This document shows positions 27,245 to 32,079 of a DNA stretch of 32,079 nucleotides, piece after piece. The DNA lies in NCBI GenBank assembly GCA_026388915.1, contig JAPLIW010000424.1:1-32079 (forward strand). Direction: 5' to 3'. The first letter of the stretch is position 1. Each line of letters opens with the position of its first letter. Under the pieces are notes generated by a model that worked only from the letters and a program-made list of their open reading frames with translations, searched no databases and was not told the origin of the DNA. This DNA is from Deltaproteobacteria bacterium (GTDB lineage Bacteria > Desulfobacterota > SM23-61). A program made the translations under genes and the position numbers.

Positions 27245-28048
27245 CTAGAACTTCATCCCTGGAAGGTTCAGGGAAGCGGTGTTGCCGCCGTCCACCGGAA
27301 GGGACTGGCCGGTTATGTAGCTGGCCTCGTCGCTGGCCAAAAACAAAATGGCACGAGCGACCTCTTCGGGTCGGCCGTAGCGCCGCAGCTCACAGCGACT
27401 GCCCAGTTTGCCAAACTTGCCCCTCTGGCGGGCCAGCTCAAAGATAGGCCGGGTCATCCCCGTTTCGATCAGGCCCGGGCAGACCGCGTTGACCCGGATA
27501 TTATAGCCGCCCAGGTCGCAGGCGGCCGTTTGAGTAAAGTTGATCAAGGCGGCCTTGCTGGCGCTGTAGGCGTTCGTCCCCGCACCGGATCGGATCCCGG
27601 CAACCGAGGCCGTGTTCACGATGGAACCGGTCTCCCTTTCCTTCATGTGCCTGGCGGCGTATTTCGTCGCATAAACCGCCCCCAGCACATTCACGGAGTA
27701 AACTTTGTGCCAGTCGTCCCCGTCCTCGTGTTCCAGATCTGCCAGCGCCCCGGTAATCCCGGCATTGTTGCAAAGAATATCGGTTTGGGAATAATTTTTT
27801 AGGGCCAGGTCGATCAATTCCTTCACTTCGGCTTCCCTGGCGACATCGGTCTTTTTGATAATTCCCTCGCCATTTTCCTTCTGCACTAGGACCATGGTTC
27901 TTTTCAACCCCTCTTCGTTGACATCGGCCAAAACCAGCCTGGCTCCTTCCCGGGCAAAAAGAACCGCTGCAGCCTGCCCGATGCCGTCGGCCGCCCCCGT
28001 AATAATGGCCACCTTCCCTTCCAGACGCCCTTTTCGCTCCCGGCCCAT
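27245..28048 (-). CDS. SDR family NAD(P)-dependent oxidoreductase
   Basis: GKVAIITGAADGIGQAAAVLFAREGARLVLADVN, CNNAGITG, AYSASKAALINFTQTAACDLG, NAVCPGLIETGM; SD GGGAGGTAG. Confidence 0.9.
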   Translation of the reverse strand: MGRERKGRLEGKVAIITGAADGIGQAAAVLFAREGARLVLADVNEEGLKRTMVLVQKENGEGIIKKTDVAREAEVKELIDLALKNYSQTDILCNNAGITGALADLEHEDGDDWHKVYSVNVLGAVYATKYAARHMKERETGSIVNTASVAGIRSGAGTNAYSASKAALINFTQTAACDLGGYNIRVNAVCPGLIETGMTRPIFELARQRGKFGKLGSRCELRRYGRPEEVARAILFLASDEASYITGQSLPVDGGNTASLNLPGMKF

Positions 28049-28054
28049 GACTAT

Positions 28055-28138
28055 CTACCTCCCTTCAAACCGCGGGGATCGTTTTTCATGGAAAGCCTGC
28101 AACCCTTCCTGATGGTTCCGGGTCAGGCGGCAGAGGAC
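28055..28138 (-). pseudogene. Enoyl-CoA hydratase/isomerase C-terminal relic (27 codons)
   Basis: Minus frame VLCRLTRNHQEGLQAFHEKRSPRFEGR*, bounded upstream by an in-frame TAG (28139-28141); resembles the crotonase C-terminal EGLxAFLEKRxPxFxGR tail. Confidence 0.65.
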
Positions 28139-28153
28139 CTAGCGTTCATCCCT

Positions 28154-28909
28154 TCACAAAATGCCCCCGTCCATGTGGATGATCTTGCCGGTGATGTAGG
28201 AGGCTTTGTCGGAGGCGAGGAATACGGCGAGGTGGCCAAGGTCTTCCGGGTTGGCGATTCTTCCCAGGGGGGTCAGCTTCAACCGGGCCTTCACCACCTC
28301 TTCCCCCATGGCCTTCATGAGCCGGTCGCCCATGTCGGTCTTGACGATGCCGGGGGCGATGGCGTTGACCCGGATGCCCCGGGGCCCCTCTTCCTTGGCG
28401 AGAACTTTGGTGAACGCTTCCAATCCGGCCTTGGAAACGGCATAAGGAGAATGTCCCGCCTGCAGAATGCTGGCGGCGATGGAAGAGATGTTGATGATGT
28501 TCCCCTTTTTATTCCGGTGCATGTATTCCAGGACGGTTTTGGAGCAGAAGAAGGCCGCGTTGAGGTTAGTGGAAAGGACACGGCTCCATTCCTCCACCTC
28601 TGTCTTTTCCACGAAGTTTCCGCGGGAGGCGATCCCCGCGCTGTTTACCAGAATGTCGATCCGGGCGAAGGCCCGGAATGCCTGCCTCATCAAATCCTGG
28701 GCAGCGTCAAAGTTCGACACGTCCCCTCGCACGGCGATTGCCTTTCGGCCCATGCCTTGGATCCGGCTGACCGTTTCTTCCGCTGCCTTTTCATCCTTCC
28801 GGTAATTGATCGCCAGATCCGCACCGGCTTCAGCCAGCGCCAGAGCGATTCCCCTTCCGATTCCCCGGGACCCGCCGGTGACCACAGCAACCTGTCCGAG
28901 CAATTCCAT
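28154..28909 (-). CDS. SDR family oxidoreductase (FabG-like)
   Basis: GQVAVVTGGSRGIGRGIALALAEAGADLAINYR, LVNSAGIASRGNF, YAVSKAGLEAFTKVLAKE, NAIAPGIVKTDM, YITGKIIHMDGG. Confidence 0.9.
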   Translation of the reverse strand: MELLGQVAVVTGGSRGIGRGIALALAEAGADLAINYRKDEKAAEETVSRIQGMGRKAIAVRGDVSNFDAAQDLMRQAFRAFARIDILVNSAGIASRGNFVEKTEVEEWSRVLSTNLNAAFFCSKTVLEYMHRNKKGNIINISSIAASILQAGHSPYAVSKAGLEAFTKVLAKEEGPRGIRVNAIAPGIVKTDMGDRLMKAMGEEVVKARLKLTPLGRIANPEDLGHLAVFLASDKASYITGKIIHMDGGIL

Positions 28910-29181
28910 TTTTCTTATGCTCCCCGTTGAGTTAAATCCGAATATCGAATTTCGAAATCCGAAACAGATTCAAGGAATATTTTTCTCGCAGAGCCCGCAG
29001 GGATCGCAGAGAAGACCCGCAACTCAATAACCGCTTATATCCTGGCCATTATCTTGGCATTGTATTTAGAAAAATATTTCTGTTTTCCCTATGGCCTCTG
29101 CGGCCTCTAGCGAAGCGGGCGAGAGAAAAGCCTTTGTCTTTTTCGGGTTTCGAGTTTAGGGATTGCGCCCTATGCGGTTTA

Positions 29182-29598
29182 TCAGCTTTTCGGATTTATA
29201 TGGGTCTTCACCCATTCGATGATATCTTCGGTGGAAGCTCCGGGGGTGAAGACCGCCTGAATTCCCTGTTCTTTCAGCCAGGCGATGTCATCCCGGGGAA
29301 TGACCCCTCCCCCAAAGACCTGGATGTCTCCCGACTGCTGGTCTCTTAATAATTCCACAACCGCCGGGAAAAGAACCCGATGGGCTCCGGAGAGGAGACT
29401 CAGCCCGACGGCATCCACGTCTTCCTGGATGGCCGCGGAAACGATCTGTTCCGGCGTCTGGTGGAGGCCGGTGTAAACAACTTCAAATCCTGCATCCCGT
29501 AAGGCCCGGGCCACCACCTTGGCCCCCCGGTCGTGCCCGTCCAGGCCGGGCTTGGCGATCAGAATCCGTATCTTCCGTTCCATCTCTCCTCCAGACAA
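29182..29598 (-). CDS. Cobalamin-binding small subunit of an acyl-CoA mutase
   Basis: [43 protein letters not shown] (DxHxxG B12 motif), [20 protein letters not shown]. Confidence 0.93.
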   Translation of the reverse strand: MSGGEMERKIRILIAKPGLDGHDRGAKVVARALRDAGFEVVYTGLHQTPEQIVSAAIQEDVDAVGLSLLSGAHRVLFPAVVELLRDQQSGDIQVFGGGVIPRDDIAWLKEQGIQAVFTPGASTEDIIEWVKTHINPKS

Positions 29599-29603
29599 AA
29601 ACG

Positions 29604-29656
29604 TTCACCACAAAGGCACAGAGAACTCTCTGTGTCCTCTGTGCCTCTGTGGTGAA
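29604..29656. repeat. Inverted repeat TTCACCACAAAGGCACAGAG ... CTCTGTGCCTCTGTGGTGAA between the mutase subunits
   Basis: 20-nt arms (29604-29623, 29637-29656), one mismatch, 13-nt loop. Confidence 0.92.
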
Positions 29657-29662
29657 AAGCTT

Positions 29663-31339
29663 TTAAAACATCCCCGGGTCGCGGTAGGTCCCGAAGACCT
29701 CCCGGAAGACATCGCAGATCTCTTGAAGGGTGGCGTATTCCTTGACTGCCGCCAGGATAGTGGGCATCAGATTCTCCGACCCTTTGGAGGCTTTCTTCAG
29801 TTCCACCAGGCAGGCTTGCACCCGGGCATTGTTCCGGGTCCGTTTCACTTCTTTGAGCCGCCCAATCTGCTTCTCTTCCACTTCCGGGTCGATCTTCAGG
29901 TATTCCAGGGGCTTTTCCTCATCCACCTGGTACTTGTTCACCCCCACCACGATCTTTTCTTTCCGCTCGACCTGCTTCTGGTAGGCATAGGCCGCATTGG
30001 CGATTTCCTGCTGCGGATAGCCAAGTTCGATGGCCCGGACGATTCCGCCCAGCTCATCGATCTTGTTGATATACTTCAGCGCCTCTTCTTCCATTTTGTT
30101 CGTCAAAGCTTCCACGAAATAGGACCCCCCCAGGGGATCGATAGTATGGGTGACCCCGGTCTCTTCGGCAATGACCTGTTGCGTCCGCAGCGCGATCGTC
30201 GCGGCCATCTCCGTGGGAACCGCGTATACCTCGTCCAGCGAGTTGGTATGGAGCGATTGGGTCCCCCCCAGGACCGCGGCCAGAGCCTCCATGGTAGTGC
30301 GGATCACGTTGTTGTAGGGCTGCTGGGCGGTCAGGGAGCACCCTGCGGTCTGGGTGTGGAAGCGGAGCATCCAGGAACGGGGGTTTTGGGCCTTGAACCG
30401 TTCCCGCATGATTTTGGCCCATATTCTCCGGGCAGCCCGGTACTTGGCGATCTCTTCGAAGAAGTCGATGTGCGAGTTGAAGAAAAACGAGAGACGGCCG
30501 GCAAAATCATCCACCTTCAGGCCTCTTCCGATGCAGGCTTGCACATATCCGATCCCATCCGCCAGGGTGAAGGCAAGCTCCTGCACGGCGGTCGAGCCGG
30601 CCTCCCGGATGTGGTAGCCGCTGATGCTGATGGTATTCCACTTGGGAACTTCACGAGTGCAATACTCCACCGTATCCACAATGAGCCGGACGGAAGGCCG
30701 CGGGGGGAGCATGAAGGTCTTCTGGGCGATGAATTCCTTGAGCATGTCGTTCTGGATCGTACCGCCGATCTCTTTTTTGCTGACCCCCTGTTTTTCCGCC
30801 ACGGCGATGTACATGGCCAGGAGGATCGCCGCCGGGGGGTTGATGGTCATGGAGGTGGTCACTTTATCCAGGGGGATTCCGTCAAAGAGGATCTCCATGT
30901 CCTTCAGGGTGTCGATGGCCACACCGCACTGCCCCACCTCCCCCCTGGAACGGGGGCTGTCGGAGTCATACCCCATCAGCGTTGGATAATGAAAAGCCAC
31001 GGAAAGGCCGGTCTGCCCCTGGGAGAGGAGGTACTTGTACCTCCGGTTGGTGTCTTCCGCGCTCCCGAAACCGGAGAACATCCTCATCGTCCATAGCCGT
31101 CCCCGGTACATGGAAGCCTGCACCCCGCGGGTATAGGGATACTGGCTGGGAAATCCGATGTCCCGCATAAAATCCATCCGGCCGATATCCTCCGGACTAT
31201 AGAGCTTATCGATCTCCAGGTCTGAAACCGTGGAAAACCTGGACAGCCGTTCCGGGCTCTGCTTCAGCGAAGGCTGGTAGCATTCCTTCTCCCAGGATTC
31301 CTTGGCTTTCACGCTACCTTTGAGTTTCCTGTCCACCAC
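29663..31339 (-). CDS. B12-dependent acyl-CoA mutase large subunit (annotated as methylmalonyl-CoA mutase; residues suggest isobutyryl-CoA mutase)
   Basis: [101 protein letters not shown]. Confidence 0.93.
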   Translation of the reverse strand: MVDRKLKGSVKAKESWEKECYQPSLKQSPERLSRFSTVSDLEIDKLYSPEDIGRMDFMRDIGFPSQYPYTRGVQASMYRGRLWTMRMFSGFGSAEDTNRRYKYLLSQGQTGLSVAFHYPTLMGYDSDSPRSRGEVGQCGVAIDTLKDMEILFDGIPLDKVTTSMTINPPAAILLAMYIAVAEKQGVSKKEIGGTIQNDMLKEFIAQKTFMLPPRPSVRLIVDTVEYCTREVPKWNTISISGYHIREAGSTAVQELAFTLADGIGYVQACIGRGLKVDDFAGRLSFFFNSHIDFFEEIAKYRAARRIWAKIMRERFKAQNPRSWMLRFHTQTAGCSLTAQQPYNNVIRTTMEALAAVLGGTQSLHTNSLDEVYAVPTEMAATIALRTQQVIAEETGVTHTIDPLGGSYFVEALTNKMEEEALKYINKIDELGGIVRAIELGYPQQEIANAAYAYQKQVERKEKIVVGVNKYQVDEEKPLEYLKIDPEVEEKQIGRLKEVKRTRNNARVQACLVELKKASKGSENLMPTILAAVKEYATLQEICDVFREVFGTYRDPGMF

Positions 31340-31391
31340 CTCTCCCTCCGTTCTACCGCCTGCTCATTTCTCTTACGCTCTGCCCTATGCT

Positions 31392-31736
31392 CTATGCGCG
31401 AGGTGTCTTTTCAATATCGGAAACGCCCCCGGGACGAATGACCAGGCTGGCTTTCGAATTCTTTCGAATTTCTTCTCTTTCCGCGCAGGCCGTGGGGCAC
31501 CCGTTGATGGCCATAAGAAGATCCGACTCTCCCTCCCAGGAAACCCATCGGGCTTCAGCCAATTCCTCCCGGATTTTCCGGGCCACCTCTCCCCGTTCGA
31601 TGAGGGGGTTGCACCCGCCGCAGAATTTGATCGCCAGCCGGGGAGTGAACCTTCCTCCCCTGCCCTCTGTTTCCTCTTCCAGCCAATTGCGGACCCGCTG
31701 GACGGCTTCCCTGGCCAGTTTCTCTTCTTCGCTCAA
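31392..31736 (-). CDS. Small uncharacterised cysteine-motif protein (CGGCNP ... GCPTAC)
   Basis: 114-aa ORF in operonic orientation; LAIKFCGGCNPLIERGEVARKIREEL and DLLMAINGCPTACAEREEI look like conserved functional motifs. Confidence 0.7.
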   Translation of the reverse strand: MSEEEKLAREAVQRVRNWLEEETEGRGGRFTPRLAIKFCGGCNPLIERGEVARKIREELAEARWVSWEGESDLLMAINGCPTACAEREEIRKNSKASLVIRPGGVSDIEKTPRA

Positions 31737-31861
31737 CCTGAAAGCTTATCTCTTTGCTTATTCCCCCTCCCCCTGGATGAGGGAGGTTTAGGGATAAGTA
31801 AAAAATTGAAACTCCTTGCTGAAACGATCAAAACGAGGGCAATCAAGGTGCCTACCTTCAT

Positions 31862-31979
31862 CTTTTGGAGTGCGCCGGCAGGACGGCGCTTTTCCGAGGC
31901 CAACGGGCTGGTCCGTTCTCTGGCTGGCGCGACGTGTCGCGCCTCCTGAAAGCGGCGACCCGTCGCCGCACTCCAAAAG
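31862..31979. repeat. Multi-hairpin element with perfect 13-nt terminal inverted repeats
   Basis: CTTTTGGAGTGCG (31862-31874) / CGCACTCCAAAAG (31967-31979), enclosing hairpins 31872-31889, 31902-31917, 31926-31943; hairpin 31952-31969 abuts the right end. Confidence 0.88.
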
Positions 31980-32004
31980 CCTATGCTCTCCGCTCTCTGC
32001 TTCT

Positions 32005-32079
32005 TTATTTCTGGTAGTCGTAGAACCCTTTGCCGGTTTTTCTGCCGAAATGGCCGGCCCGGACAATCTTCCTGAGGAG
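32005..32079 (-). CDS. 3-hydroxyacyl-CoA (3-hydroxybutyryl-CoA) dehydrogenase, C-terminal 24 codons only
   Basis: Minus strand LLRKIVRAGHFGRKTGKGFYDYQK*, matching the GRKTGKGFYDY C-terminus of the 3HCDH family; continues past the window. Confidence 0.8.
   Translation of the reverse strand, partial: LLRKIVRAGHFGRKTGKGFYDYQK

Noticed and set aside
29519-31096. 525-aa plus-strand ORF antisense to the mutase
   Set aside because: The minus strand encodes a clearly conserved mutase; long antisense frames are expected in GC-rich genes. The translation is low-information (His/Gly/Pro/Leu-rich) with no recognisable motif.
31788-32066. 92-aa minus-strand ORF overlapping the terminal hairpin element
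   Set aside because: Repeat-derived peptide, and it overlaps the better-supported dehydrogenase C-terminus in another frame.
1-32079. CRISPR array, prophage, integrase/transposase or toxin-antitoxin system
   Set aside because: No regularly spaced 25-40 nt repeats with unique spacers and no recognisable proteins of these classes on either strand.

Overview
This is a gene-dense, GC-rich bacterial chromosomal window. Gene content and repeat style suggest a Desulfobacterota/'deltaproteobacterial' genome, which is inference only. From left to right it contains: (i) a selenium-dependent molybdenum-hydroxylase maturation cluster (YqeB 3' part, XdhC-like, MocA/YqeC fusion); (ii) a cupin, HisC and a second PLP aminotransferase; (iii) a polar amino-acid ABC transporter operon; (iv) a truncated DUF72 gene, YwbE, YaiI/DUF188, tRNA-Met(CAT) and a TtcA-like PP-loop protein; (v) alpha/beta hydrolase, RsmA, DUF2062, TsaD, PilC and PilB; (vi) the conserved pgpA-cinA-thpR-recA-recX-alaS block; (vii) BamD and two SDRs with a crotonase C-terminal relic between them; (viii) a split B12-dependent acyl-CoA mutase, a small CGGC/GCPTAC cysteine protein and the C-terminus of a 3-hydroxyacyl-CoA dehydrogenase. 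The strongest observations are: an apparent internal deletion that fused MocA to YqeC and removed the YqeC P-loop region; a mutase whose specificity residues (Phe/Gln, 118 residues apart) match isobutyryl-CoA mutase rather than methylmalonyl-CoA mutase; and many intergenic iterated or palindromic elements. The latter include hairpin arrays in which stem sequences differ but pairing is preserved. No CRISPR array, transposase, phage or recognisable defence system was found. Nothing here proves a wholly new system; the hairpin arrays are the best candidate for under-described biology.
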